In this document: piece after piece, positions 53,651-63,471 of the stretch
How the letters are laid out: every line of letters begins with the position of its first letter
How positions within the stretch are numbered: position 1 is the first letter of the stretch
Origin: Methylocaldum sp002005105
GTDB lineage: Bacteria > Pseudomonadota > Gammaproteobacteria > Methylococcales > Methylococcaceae
Direction of reading: 5' to 3'
DNA length: 64,000 bases
Assembly (NCBI RefSeq): GCF_051027545.1
Contig: NZ_CP194902.1
Location: 4,154,001 to 4,218,000, forward strand
Made by a program: the position numbers and the translations under genes
Notes under the pieces: model-generated
What the model was told of the DNA's origin: nothing
The model's input: the letters and a program-made list of their open reading frames with translations, nothing else
Database searches by the model: none

Positions 53651-53680
53651 TGGACAAATGTCTAGACATTGCCTAGAGTA
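53651..53680 (+). promoter_or_regulatory. Toxin-antitoxin promoter with internal palindrome
   Basis: TGGACA (53651) and TAGAGT (53674) with a 17-base spacer form a plausible -35/-10 pair. A perfect 12-bp palindrome ATGTCTAGACAT (53658-53669) fills the spacer. A repressor bound there would block RNA polymerase, fitting autoregulation by the antitoxin. Confidence 0.55.
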
Positions 53681-53717
53681 GTGGCTACTCATCCTACTAC
53701 CCCCTATCGCGACGCTG

Positions 53718-54062
53718 ATGAACGCCGTACGAGACATCAAGATCAATCCGCAAAAGATCCGCCAGTCCCTGCATCTCTCCCGTGAGGCGATGGGCCGGAT
53801 ATTGCGGGTGAGCGCCAAGACCTTGGAGCGCTGGGAAAAGCAGGATGGCGTGCGGAACCCGGACGCGATCAAGGATCTCGCCAAGATCCGGGAGATCAGC
53901 GAACTCGCCAGCCTGGTTTACACGCCTGAAGGCGTCGAGACCTTCCTCGCGACCCCGCTGCCGGAATTCCAAGGGCGAACCGCCCTTGACCTGATGAGCT
54001 TGCGGGAATACGACACCGTCATCGCGGCACTCGCCGCAGACGTCGAAGGACTCGGCTATTAA
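53718..54062 (+). CDS. Xre/MbcA/ParS-type antitoxin
   Basis: A 114-residue antitoxin. The N-terminal helix-turn-helix reads INPQKIRQSLHLSREAMGRI and continues VSAKTLERWE. The C-terminal domain (ALDLMSLREYDTVIAALAAD) matches the DUF2384/MbcA part that covers the toxin active site. It lies 9 bases before the RES toxin. Oriented against the flanking transfer genes. Confidence 0.85.
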   Translation: MNAVRDIKINPQKIRQSLHLSREAMGRILRVSAKTLERWEKQDGVRNPDAIKDLAKIREISELASLVYTPEGVETFLATPLPEFQGRTALDLMSLREYDTVIAALAADVEGLGY

Positions 54063-54070
54063 CCCGCCCC

Positions 54071-54598
54071 TTGATCCAATCGCATCTCAAAGCCTGGCAA
54101 GGCACCGCCTATCGCCACCTGCCGCAAGGACCGCTGGATCCGCTGGACTTCAGCCGAGCGGGACTCGCTCGCGATAATCGCTGGAATATCCAAGGGGAGC
54201 CGACGCTATATTTGGCTCGCCATAAACATGTGGCACTAGCGGAGATGGCCCGCCATATCACCGAAGACCGTTCGCCTGTGTTAGCGCAGCAGGTCAAGCG
54301 CCGCCAGGTTTACCGCTTCGATCTCGCCTTCCACGCGACGTTGGATCTGACCCATCCCGAAGTGCTCGCCGTCTTATCGATCACCGACGCCCCACAGTGT
54401 TTTATCGACAAGTCCGTAGCTCGGGCCACGGCTGAGTTTGTCAGAAAACTCACGCCGGCCGAAGCCATTTTCGTTCCTTCACTGGCCTTTCTCGATCGCC
54501 CGGAAAACTGGGTACTGGTGGTCTTCCTGGAAAAACTTTCCGCAAATCCGGGCTTCATTTCGTCCGTGACGCCGGATGGTTCTTTTTCGATCGAGTAA
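54071..54598 (+). CDS. RES-domain toxin (NAD+ phosphorylase family)
   Basis: 175 residues from TTG 54071. It has the RES-family start TAYRHLPQGPLDPLDFSRAG, the NAD-pocket Arg-Trp-N (DNRWNIQGEPTLYLARHKHVALAEM) with the conserved Tyr and Glu, and the C-terminal Ser-x-Asn region. RES toxins degrade NAD+ by phosphorolysis or hydrolysis and are neutralised by Xre/MbcA antitoxins. Likely stabilises the integrated element. Confidence 0.85.
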   Translation: MIQSHLKAWQGTAYRHLPQGPLDPLDFSRAGLARDNRWNIQGEPTLYLARHKHVALAEMARHITEDRSPVLAQQVKRRQVYRFDLAFHATLDLTHPEVLAVLSITDAPQCFIDKSVARATAEFVRKLTPAEAIFVPSLAFLDRPENWVLVVFLEKLSANPGFISSVTPDGSFSIE

Positions 54599-54665
54599 TG
54601 TCGGCCTGCTGCCTGGACGCACAACAGACAAAACCAGACTTCCGTTGAAGAGCAGGCGCCCGGTT

Positions 54666-54840
54666 TTATTGTCGATTGAAATCGATCTGGTCCTGGGTGG
54701 GCACGAGCACGACAACGTGCAGCAATGGCGCGGACTGCGGTTCGCGCCGATCTTCAAGGCCGATGCCAATGCCCGCTCGACCTATGTGCTGGACCTGGAA
54801 TACGACACTGGTCAGCGGCGCCTGGCACCATCCCTCAAGG
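54666..54840 (+). pseudogene. Fragment of a 5'-nucleotidase-type metallophosphatase
   Basis: Reads IEIDLVLGGHEHDNVQQWRG, then FAPIFKADANARSTYVLDLEYD. The GGHEH metal-binding motif and the following K-A-D-A-N-A-R stretch belong to the C-terminal part of bacterial metallophosphatases related to 5'-nucleotidase. Everything before and after is missing. It marks foreign DNA brought in with, or before, the toxin-antitoxin pair. Confidence 0.7.
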
Positions 54841-55212
54841 CCCCTCCTCTGCCGGCAAGAGCCAGTTCCGGGCAAACTCCCCGCCGACGTTCTGAACAAA
54901 TAGCGCCTCGATGACGAGGAGCCAGGCTACGGCTCGCCAGCGGAGCGCCAATACCGCCCGCCGTTTCGCTTCCGGCCAGCGCCACCGCCGCGCCGCGCCA
55001 TCCATCCACCGCGGCCACCCGCCGATCAGGATCAGAAACACCAGCAATCGCCAAGCGGCGAGATACGGCTTCGCCGCATCGAGCGCGCGCTCGACCGCCG
55101 GCAGGCCCGCTTGATACGCCCAAAGCCCCAGGACCAGGCCGACCAGCATCATCAGGGCGGCCAGCAGCGCGAGACCCAGCCCGAGCGTGGGCAGTAAGCG
55201 CCGCGCACTCAT
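54835..55212 (-). CDS. Small integrative-element membrane protein
   Basis: A 125-residue protein with three hydrophobic segments (GLGLALLAALMMLVGLVLGL, LAAWRLLVFLILIGG, AVAWLLVIEALFV). Its ATG overlaps the ancestral stop codon of the upstream transfer gene (ATGA at 55212), showing it belongs to the same operon. Small membrane proteins occur at this place in PFGI-1-like elements. Function unknown. Confidence 0.75.
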   Translation of the reverse strand: MSARRLLPTLGLGLALLAALMMLVGLVLGLWAYQAGLPAVERALDAAKPYLAAWRLLVFLILIGGWPRWMDGAARRWRWPEAKRRAVLALRWRAVAWLLVIEALFVQNVGGEFARNWLLPAEEGP

Positions 55213-56572
55213 TTGCGTACCGCGCCGCCCGGCTCGATCGGCTTCCGGTCATGGGCGGCGGGCGCCTGCGTATCGCACCCGATTCGCCCCGCCCTTCGCG
55301 AAGCTCGATCAAGGTCGCGGAAGTCTGTGCGAACAGCTCCCGGCGGATCCGCGTCTCGAACAACATGGCGTCGATGTCCTTATCCAGGGCCGCGAGCATG
55401 CGTTCAATATCGGCATGCGCCGGGGAGGCGTAAATGTTCGGCTCCATCCGCCCGGACAGAATCAGGCGCCGCAAGAGAAGCGCCTTTTCGAGATTTCGGG
55501 CGACGGCGGCTTCGTTCGCCAGTTTGTGAACCGCCATCCCCTGTTCCTGAGGCGTCGATAGACGGCGTATGCCGTCGATGACCTCGCGCGTCAGCAGCGT
55601 TCCTGGCGGCGAGAGCCTGGCCAGCGTGTCCGCCTCCGGCGCCGTCGTGCCGGTGACGATCTTCATCAAGTCTCCGAGAAGTTCCCGGGTCTCCTGCTCG
55701 ATCTTGGGGGCAAGGCCGTGGCCGGGGGTCGCGGTTCGGGCCGTGTCCCTGTCGGTCCGGACGGCCACGTCGCCGAGGACATACTGGGCGTAGGCGACCG
55801 CCTCGTCCGGACTCGGCCAGACCTTGGCGAGAGGTGGCGGCGAGGGACTCACCACCGCGCCGGTGTCGGTCACCGGGCGGCCCAGCTCGATGTTGTAGCC
55901 GGCCCGCACGGTGTCGGCGGTGACCCGGATCGGTGCCTGCCCCGCCCCGCCCGCGCGCTGGCCGCCGATCCAGGGAACGCCGTTTTTACCGGCATTCGTC
56001 TCCACCGTATCCTTCGCGGTTTTTACGTCCACCGAGGACGAATTCAGACCGCCGGTCCCCATTTGCATTTTCCAGTCGTAGCCCTTGACCAGAGTGATCC
56101 AATCCTCGAAGGGATTCTGGCCGCGGGCGATCTCCGACTCCATTTGCTCGCAGCTCTTGGTGGCGAGGGAGATCGTCGCCTCGGCCTGGAGCAGAGCGTT
56201 CTGGAACAGGTCGTAGAGCCCAGGGTTCGCCCGTTGCAGGATCAGGGCGGGCAAGGAAGCGATCGCGTTGGTCGCGGCGTTGACCATGGAGCCGATCATG
56301 TTCTCGATTCCTTGGCTGACATTGTTCAGGATGTTGGAGACACCGAGCACCGGATCGAAGTTTCCGCACGAAAACGCCCGTCGAAGATCGAGCGAACCGC
56401 CGAGGGTAATCGAGTGGGCGTAGGGGTTCGCCGCGACAGTGATCGCCTCGGCCCCGCCGATCTCGTAGTACCAGCGGCTCGATCGGGCGGGTGACACCGG
56501 CACGGCGGATGATTGCGCGGTGAGTGACAGGGCGACGAACAGAATGAGAGGACGGCGGAGTGCGCGGACCAT
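55209..56572 (-). pseudogene. Conjugative-element protein (TIGR03755/PFL_4711-like, TraH-like), frameshifted near the 3' end
   Basis: An exported protein of about 450 residues. Signal peptide, then WYYEIGGAEAITVAANPYA, LGSLDLRRAFSCGNFDPVLG and CEQMESEIARGQNPFEDWI match the TraH-like family of this element class. The body is intact to LREGRGESG. Just past this, the conserved ending (AHDRKPIEPGGAVRK) lies in another frame and stops at 55209, overlapping the next ATG. As read, the frame instead runs on to 54812. One missing base near 55285 explains it. Only the last ~25 residues are affected, so function may survive. Confidence 0.8.
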
Positions 56573-56585
56573 GGACAGTCGTCTC

Positions 56586-57642
56586 CTACTGGGTTCGGGT
56601 CGGCGTTGGCGTGGTCGAGCTGTCGGACGGATAGGACATAATGTCGATGCTGCCGATGAAGCTGCCTTTCACCTTGCAGCACTTGTAGGGACGCCACAGC
56701 GTGAAGGCATAATTTCCATCGGCTGCGACCTTGCTGCCCGCCCAGCCCGAAAAACTCATGAGGTCGTTGGCTGCCGAACACTTCGCAGCTTCCGGCGCGT
56801 TTGGGCGTCAGCATCTGCCAGGTGCCGGTCTTGGCGTCTCCCTCTTTCAGGGACGGCGGATACCACACCATGTACTTTTTCTTTTCTTTCCGCTTGTCGC
56901 TCTCGAGCGCGATGTAGACATGCGGCTGACCCGTCCGCGTCACCACGTCTCCGGCGCGCTGCGCCACGACCGCGGCCGCCTTGGGGTCTTCGGCCTGGGT
57001 CACGAAGCCGCCTCTGGGATAAACCGCACCCCAGGTATTCAAGGGCCAGTCGCCGATCTCCCGCAGCCCGGGAATGAGCGACTGGGGATAAATGAATTCG
57101 GGAATCGCCCAACGCCAGGCCAAGGCATCCAGGGCCGAGACGAGATAGGGCTGAAACGGCGTCGACGCCGAGGGGCACAGGAAAAAGCCCGCGGCCGGAT
57201 GGCCGATGGCGTCGGAGTCCTTGAAGATCAGGTTCTTGTGCGCCGGGTGCTCGCGAGCCGGCCGGCCGGCGATGCCGCATTCGGTCGTCGTGCCGCCGCC
57301 CAGAAGGTTCGGCAATTGGCCGCCCATGGCCGAAAGCACCGCGCCCGCGCCGGTGGTTTGAATCCCAGCCAGAAGGGCCTTCATCTCGGTCCAGGGATTG
57401 TTGGCGATACCGTTGTGGGCGCTGACCACCAGATCGGGATTGTAGTGGCCGTACTTGGCCGAGGTTTCGATCTCGCAGCCGAAGGGCGTGCACACCAGCC
57501 AGAGGCATACCCCGATCACCTGGAACTTGATGCAGGAAAAGTTCAAGGCGCTGGATAGAATCGTGCCGGTGTTGATGGGTTCGGCCCGAAGGTCAGCCGT
57601 CAGCGCCAGAACGAGAAAGCTCAGCGTCAAACGCTTGATCAT
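56586..57642 (-). pseudogene. Conjugative-element protein (TIGR03756/PFL_4710-like, TraU-like), frameshifted
   Basis: Begins with a signal peptide and INTGTILSSALNFSCIKFQV, then IGVCLWLVCTPFGCEI, a TraU-like Cys pattern. Intact to GSCEVFGS at about 56775. The continuation NDLMSFSGWAGSKVAADGNY and AFTLWRPYKCCKVKG, ending TPTRTQ, lies in a second frame and stops at 56586, 13 bases before the next gene. One extra C near 56775 accounts for the shift. TraU-like proteins take part in pilus assembly and DNA transfer. Confidence 0.8.
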
Positions 57643-58089
57643 GGCGTACCTTCCTTCCAGGTCCGGTAGTACCGCAGCGCCTCGCCGAGATCGGCGGTGC
57701 CATAGACGACCGCCCTACCCCGGTCGAACACGATCGCGGGATAACGCGTGAGGCCGTAGCTCAGTGCTCGGGCATGGCCTTCGTAGGCCGCCTGCAACGG
57801 CGCCGCAAGCCCACTGCCCTGCCCTTCGAGCCGCTGCCGGGCGATCCGCCAAGGCCGCCGCCTCGTTCGCGGGGAGTCCTGCCGAGAGGACCGCCTCGAT
57901 CCGGCGTGGGGCGGAAAGATCGAAGATGTCGATGGGAACCCCTTGGGGCCGAAGCGCGTGAGCGCCGGAGGCTGGAAACGCCGGATCGGTGAAAATTTCC
58001 ACGGCGGCCGGCCCGATATCGGCCGGAACCGGGGGTGCGGAGAGGCACAGCACGACCATCGAGGCCCACAGGGATTGGCGATGCGTCAT
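57639..58089 (-). pseudogene. Conjugative-element thioredoxin-like protein (TIGR03757-like), frameshifted
   Basis: An exported protein. The first frame gives a signal peptide and VEIFTDPAFPASGAHALRPQ, IDIFDLSAPRRIEAVLSAGL. After about 57848 the family ending continues in another frame: QRLEGQGSGLAAPLQAAYEG, SYGLTRYPAIVFDRGRAVVY, stopping at 57639 across the next ATG (ATGA). One extra C would explain it. The fold is thioredoxin-like but no CxxC is visible. Confidence 0.78.
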
Positions 58090-60881
58090 GATGGCGAGGC
58101 CTCCTTCGTGAATACGCTACTGCGCTTCCGAGCGATGCGTTCGGCGACCTTCAGCGCCGCTTCCGGCTCGGTGCAGCCCTGTTGTGTCATGAGCGCCGCC
58201 CGTTCGGCCTTCTCGTCCTTCTCGGTCATGGCGAGGGCCAGCGCGATGGGCGGCGGAACGTTCCGGAACAAGGCCTTCAGCGCCCGGCTCAGAACTACGC
58301 CCTCGGTGTACTTGCCGGGCTCCTTGGTCGCGGCGAGCAGCAGCGCCCGTTCCTCGGCGCTGAGCTCCCGGAACCTCGCGATCTGCTCGGCCTCCTCGGG
58401 CGGCATGGAGAGGCACAGCCACCATTCCATCATGTTGAGCATCCGCCGGGCCGCATCGGGAAAGTCCTGGAGGTTTTGGGTGGCGAGCCACAGCCAGGCG
58501 CCATAGCGCCGCCACATCTTCGAGATCTTGACCACGTAAGGCGCCAACAGCGGATTGGTGGTGACGATGTGCGCCTCGTCGGTGAGCACCAGCGTCGGCC
58601 GGCCCTCGTACTGATGCTGCTCGACCAGAGCGTGGATGTGATTCATCAGCGAGATGTAGGCAACCGTCAGCTTATCCTCGTAGCCTTCCTGCGCGAGGAC
58701 GCCCATCTCGAACACGGTGACGTCGGCTTCCGGCCAGAGCTGCCCCGGCCGATTGAACAGCTTGGCTTTGAGGCTTCCCTCGGTACAGAAGAGGCTCAAG
58801 GCATCGGCCATTTCGAGTACCCGGGCACGCCGCGGCGGATCAAGTTCGGCAAGGCCCGGCAGATGGCGGAGACCGTGCGCGACGTCCTCGGTGAGCGGCT
58901 GGCGTTTCGCGGCGACCGCTTGCCGCGCTGCCTCGACGATGGCCTCACGGATCAGGAGCCGGTCGGCGCGCGTCAGGCGCGCTTCTTCCTTGGCGTCGCC
59001 GCCGGTAATCATGAGGCGCGCCGCGATTTCGGCCTCGCCCAGAAAGTCGCGATCCTCGCTCGCCGTGTCGTCGGCGTCGTCCAGGTCTTCGGGGCCGGCC
59101 AAATCCAGGTCTAGGCGTCGCCGGTGCTTGGGATCGAGCAGCTTTCCGATCTCGGCGAAGGGCGGCAGGCTCACGTCGCTTTTCGGCCGTACCCGGACGT
59201 AGTTCACCGATAGCCCCTGAGCTTCGAGATACTGCCCGAACAGCCGGAACGAACTCGCCCCGTCGATGATGAACAGTCTCGGCCGGTGCACCGCCATGAT
59301 GTGCAGCAGGAGATACACCAGGAGCGAGGACTTGCCGGCGCCGGTCGGCCCCAGGATCAGGGCGTGGGCGTTCGATTTCCGGTCGACGATGGGGTCGAAC
59401 GTCAGGGGCTCGCCGCCCCGGTTGTAGACCAGAATGCCGGGGTGGCCGGTACCGGTCGAGCGGCCGTAGAGCGGCACCAGGTTCGACAGATGGCGCGCGA
59501 ACATGAAGCGCGATCGGCGAGCGCGTTTCCGGTCGAAGCGGTGGTCGTAGCCCATGGGGAGGCACCGGAGGTACGTGTCCAGGGCGCAGAGGTCCTGGCG
59601 CTCGTCGATGGGCCGGAGATGATTGGTGAGGAGCAGGGAATGCAGCTGGTTCTGCTTTCGGCGGAGATCCTCCTCGTCTTCGCCGCGAAGGTAAAACGTG
59701 ATCTGGGTCGGGAACAGCTTGTTCCCCTGCGCGATCTGGAATTGCGCGGCCTTGGCGTCCTCGCCGGCGAGCTGGGCCTCGGCGTAGTCGCCGATCGCGG
59801 CGCGTTCCACCCGAACCAGGCGTTCGCGGACATCGTCCTGAGGCTGGAACTCGACCGTGATCGCCATCACAACGCCTGGCGGCAGCCGGTCAAACACCGC
59901 GTACAGATGCCGACCGATGCGCCGTTCCGCGAAGAACTGACCGATCGTCGGCGGATCGGTCAGCTGTTGAATGGTGATGGCGCGGTGCGGCAGGCCGTCG
60001 AACCACCAGAGGCCTTTCTCGGGATGATAACGCGGAAGTCCCAGAACCAAGGCTTCGCCGAAATCGTAGCCGTAGGGCCGGTCCTCGTGATCGTCGCCGG
60101 GATAGGGCGCAAGCGCGAGCAAGGCCTCCACGTCGCCCGCCGTTACCGCCGGGCGCGGATTGAACCAGCGCAGCATCCACTCGTAAAGGTCCCGCCCGCC
60201 GAGCCGGCGGACGCCCACCCCCGTCGATTCAAGTCCGGCGGTGAGCCGGGCCGCGGCCTCGTTCAGCTCCCGGATCGGACCGAGATCATCCGGTCCCTTG
60301 AGAGATTGGGTGGCGCTGCGCCGCCTGAACAAGCACGCGTGGACCTTCCGTCGATTCCCTTGCCACGGCCCACCCGTGACCTGATCGTCATGGAATAGTC
60401 CGCCGGGCCGTGCGATGTTGGCGCAGTGGTCGCGCAGCACGGCCAGCCAGTGGCGGGTATAGGCCAAGTCGCGAATTTCGATCCGCGCGTAGGCCTCCAC
60501 CTGGTCGGCCAGGCCATCGAGCCGGTACTCGTCATGGACGAAGAGCTGGAAGACCCAAGGGTCTTGTTGCTCCGCGACCGAGCCCGTGAGCACCTGCTGG
60601 ATCTTGTCGCGGAACTCGGCCAGCCACTCCTCCGGGCGCGCCTCGACGCCGGCGGGCCGGATCTCGAACAAGGCGCCGACGTTGCGCCCGTCGTCGAGCA
60701 GAAAGACCTGGTGTTCGGGATCGTAGTCGAGCCAGGGCAGATGGTTGGTGAAACTGCTCGGCCGCTCGTAGCGCCGCCTGACGTCCGCCTCGGTGGGCGG
60801 CGTGGTTCGGTCGAACGGCCCGCGTGGCGCGGGTTCGATGGCTCGGGGTTTGGATAAAAACGAAAACTGCGGTATCACCAC
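58086..60881 (-). CDS. VirB4/TraC-like conjugation ATPase (TIGR03744 family)
   Basis: A 931-residue ATPase that powers the type IV secretion channel. Start GTG 60881, overlapping the upstream gene's stop. It has an N-terminal region with HLPWLDYDPEHQVFLLDDGR, typical of this family, Walker A at about 511-519 (LGPTGAGKSSL), and Walker B near 755 (LVLTDEAHIV), followed by LWLATQNLQDFPDAA. Length and order match the VirB4-like protein of PFGI-1/SPI-7-type elements. This is the largest transfer gene and it is intact, unlike its neighbours. Stop overlaps the next start by 4 bases. Confidence 0.92.
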   Translation of the reverse strand: MVIPQFSFLSKPRAIEPAPRGPFDRTTPPTEADVRRRYERPSSFTNHLPWLDYDPEHQVFLLDDGRNVGALFEIRPAGVEARPEEWLAEFRDKIQQVLTGSVAEQQDPWVFQLFVHDEYRLDGLADQVEAYARIEIRDLAYTRHWLAVLRDHCANIARPGGLFHDDQVTGGPWQGNRRKVHACLFRRRSATQSLKGPDDLGPIRELNEAAARLTAGLESTGVGVRRLGGRDLYEWMLRWFNPRPAVTAGDVEALLALAPYPGDDHEDRPYGYDFGEALVLGLPRYHPEKGLWWFDGLPHRAITIQQLTDPPTIGQFFAERRIGRHLYAVFDRLPPGVVMAITVEFQPQDDVRERLVRVERAAIGDYAEAQLAGEDAKAAQFQIAQGNKLFPTQITFYLRGEDEEDLRRKQNQLHSLLLTNHLRPIDERQDLCALDTYLRCLPMGYDHRFDRKRARRSRFMFARHLSNLVPLYGRSTGTGHPGILVYNRGGEPLTFDPIVDRKSNAHALILGPTGAGKSSLLVYLLLHIMAVHRPRLFIIDGASSFRLFGQYLEAQGLSVNYVRVRPKSDVSLPPFAEIGKLLDPKHRRRLDLDLAGPEDLDDADDTASEDRDFLGEAEIAARLMITGGDAKEEARLTRADRLLIREAIVEAARQAVAAKRQPLTEDVAHGLRHLPGLAELDPPRRARVLEMADALSLFCTEGSLKAKLFNRPGQLWPEADVTVFEMGVLAQEGYEDKLTVAYISLMNHIHALVEQHQYEGRPTLVLTDEAHIVTTNPLLAPYVVKISKMWRRYGAWLWLATQNLQDFPDAARRMLNMMEWWLCLSMPPEEAEQIARFRELSAEERALLLAATKEPGKYTEGVVLSRALKALFRNVPPPIALALAMTEKDEKAERAALMTQQGCTEPEAALKVAERIARKRSSVFTKEASPS

Positions 60882-61285
60882 CCCTCCGCTTCGCCCGGCA
60901 GGGCGTATTCCACCGTCTCATACATCGGAAAACTGGTGGCATAGCCCGGCACCGGATGGCCCTGGGGCGAGATGTGCGGGAAAACGTACAGGACGAGGTC
61001 CGGATTCGGCAGGCGCGGGAACAGGTGCTGGATCTCGGTGTGGGCCTCGCGGGTCCAGCCGTCCAGGTTCAGGGCGGCATCGCCTGGGCCGCGCGCACCC
61101 CGCTCCCGTCGGGCGCCTTCCGTTCGGCGCTGCCGGGTTTTTTCGAAATGGGCATCGTAAACCTCCCGCATGGTGGGTCCCCCCTGCGGCAGAAGGGTGT
61201 CCTTGCTGCCGGTGGCGCAGCCGACCAGGAGGCTAATCGAGATCATGGTCACGGCCCGCGTGAACGGCTGGGGTAGCGTGCGCAT
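60875..61285 (-). CDS. Conjugative-element lipoprotein (TIGR03751-like)
   Basis: 136 residues from ATG 61285. The lipobox LLVGC puts the lipid Cys near residue 23. GGPTMREVYDAHFEKTRQRR and the ending LPNPDLVLYVFPHISPQGHPVPGY follow the family. Its stop overlaps the VirB4-like start. It probably forms part of the outer-membrane-side channel, like VirB7/TraV lipoproteins. Confidence 0.8.
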   Translation of the reverse strand: MRTLPQPFTRAVTMISISLLVGCATGSKDTLLPQGGPTMREVYDAHFEKTRQRRTEGARRERGARGPGDAALNLDGWTREAHTEIQHLFPRLPNPDLVLYVFPHISPQGHPVPGYATSFPMYETVEYALPGEAEGW

Positions 61286-62680
61286 AGTCGAGTTTCCTGC
61301 CCTTGGGTTCGTAATCGATGGGGAGCTCCCGGTCCACGTGGACCGCGAGTTCGACGCCGGTGTCGACGAACACGGCATCGAAGGATTGGCTCTGCCGCTC
61401 GTCGATCCAGCGGGCCACCTCGTTGGCGCCTTCCGAGACTACCTCACCGGCGGCGTACTGCTCCGGGCTGCCCGTGACCGTGCTGGTGTAGCCGCCGAGC
61501 GGCGTTACCCCGATTGTGGTCTGGGAGCGGGCGTAGGCCCGACCCGCCGCCTCGACGCCCTTCGCCAGAATGCGCCCGCCCAGATATTGCGCGGCGTTGG
61601 TCACGCGCGCCCCGGTTACGCAGGGGATGCCGCGCCGGTCCGAGATCCAGCCGAGAGGCTTGGTGGCGCTGCCGGTGGCGGGGGCGGCGCGCCCTGGGCC
61701 TGGGCGCTCTGCTGCTCTTTCCGCTGCAGACTCTGATCATCGGAACTCAGGGTGCGGATCGTGCCGTCGTCGAACACGAACGTGATCGAATGCACGGTGC
61801 CCCGGACACACGAGAGCGCCCAGTCGCCGATCGCGGTCCCGGAAAAGATCATGCCGTCGACGCCCGGAATCTCGAGCCCGTTGGCGGCGAGGTTGTCGGA
61901 GCCCACGATCACCTTGAAGGGATACGGGTCCTCCACCTGGCCTTTGATCGGAATCCGCCCGATCAGCGCGGTCATGCCGGTGGAGCCGATCAGGGTGGCG
62001 TTCCGCGGCACCGTGTAGGCCGGTTCCGGCGCAGCGGCGGGATGGGCGGCACCCCCGCCGGGCCCGGCATGGTCCAGGAGGGGGTTTTCGCCGACGCCGT
62101 GCAGCAGGCTTCCACCCGAACGGGCCGCCTCGGCGGTCGCGGTGGCGGTCCGGGACACGGCGTCGCCGGCGCGTTTGACCAGGCTGGACCCGAGCGGATC
62201 GACCCACACCACCGCGGCGTTCAGGGCGGCCGGATCGAGGTCGACCGCCGCACCGTCCGACGGGTCGGACGAGCCCGGCGGCGCGACCAGTCCCAGGCGG
62301 TTGGAGAGATCGTCGAGGCGGGATGACAGGCGGGTGTATTCATCGTTGCGCTGTGCGGCCTGGTCCCGGCGAACCGCCGCCGTGACCTCGTTCGTGACTT
62401 GGGTCGCGATGTCGTTGCACTGCTTCAGGAGTTCCGCGTTCTCGCGCCGAAGCTGCGCCATCTCCGACTTGGCCGAGGCGACCTGGGCGGTCAGCGCGCG
62501 GATGGTATCCGCCGGAGAATCGGCATCCGGCGCGGGTGCCTTCGGCACCTCGGCGACCGGAAGCTCGGACTCGGCTGTCGCCGCCTTTTTGCCGCACGAG
62601 CGGAGTCCCGCGAAGAGCGCAAGCGCCAGCGCGAACGTGCCGAGAATCGGCAGGAGCTTATTGCCGCCCATCGAGCGCAT
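61233..62680 (-). pseudogene. Conjugative-element protein (TIGR03752/PFL_4705-like, TraB/VirB10-like), frameshifted
   Basis: From ATG 62680: one membrane anchor (LLPILGTFALALALFAGLRS), a coiled coil (SEMAQLRRENAELLKQ), a Pro/Gly-rich linker and the periplasmic beta-barrel region (VPRNATLIGSTGMTALIGRI). The frame breaks at a run of C near 61685. The rest (TKPLGWISDRRGIPCVTGAR, VTNAAQYLGGRILAKGVE, ending with VDRELPIDYEPKGRKLDYAH) is in another frame to 61233. TraB/VirB10 proteins span from inner membrane to outer pore; a split here would stop transfer. Confidence 0.82.
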
Positions 62681-63471
62681 CCTCGAACGGCCGGCTGGAC
62701 ACGAGATAGGCGGCCGTCACGTCCCGTTCGTCGCCTTTGGGGTAGAGCCTCGCGTGTTGGAAGGTGCAGGCGAGCCAGGCGCCCCGGAGCGTTCGGGGAT
62801 CGAGAATCACGTCCTCGAACGTTCAGCAGGCGCTCTGGGGCGTAGAGATGCTGCGCCGCCATCCGGGTCAGGGTGACGTAGTCCGTCCCGGCGGACCGGT
62901 TTTCGGCAACGTCCGTCGCTGCCGCATCCACCGGCGCGGCGGAGGGCTTCCCTTCCGGAATCGACACTTCGATGGGGCTGGTATCGGCTATCTGTTCCGA
63001 GGCCGAGAGATCCAGGAGGTAGGTGTTGCCCGTGCCCAAGGCCTCGATCCGCACTCGTTGCGGTCCGAACGGCTTGAGCGCCGTCCAATAGATGGTCCCG
63101 TCATTGAGGATCTGGGTCCTGAGGACATCGGGGGTCGGTGTCGGCGGCAGCCCCGCCCGCACCGCGACCGGAAACGACACCAGGCGCTCCTGCCCGACCG
63201 GGAGGGTGATCTGGAGCGGCAGTTTGTGCCAGGTCAGCCGCTCGATCGGAAGCGCGCCGGGTGCTGCCTCGGGCTCGACGTCGAGCCCGAGGCCCGGCGG
63301 GATGTCGGAACCCGGGTTGGTGAACGCGGTTTCCGGCACCGAAGCCGATGCGGAGAGCGCGTGGACACCGCTCTCCCCCTCCGTGTCGGCAGACGCGCCG
63401 ACCGGCTCCTCCGCACGGGTCGCGACGGTCAACAGCAGAAGGGTGGACAGAACGACGAGATGCGGATTCAT
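62658..63471 (-). pseudogene. Conjugative-element protein (TIGR03749/PFL_4704-like), frameshifted
   Basis: From ATG 63471: signal peptide (cleavage near TRAEE) and the TraK-like secretin-associated pattern IERLTWHKLPLQITLPVGQE, RLVSFP, ILNDGTIYWTALKPFGPQRV. The frame breaks near LYAPERLL at about 62826 (one extra A). The ending FEDVILDPRTLRGAWLACTF and RPFEDALDGRQ is in another frame and stops at 62658, overlapping the next gene's start by 23 bases. Confidence 0.8.
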
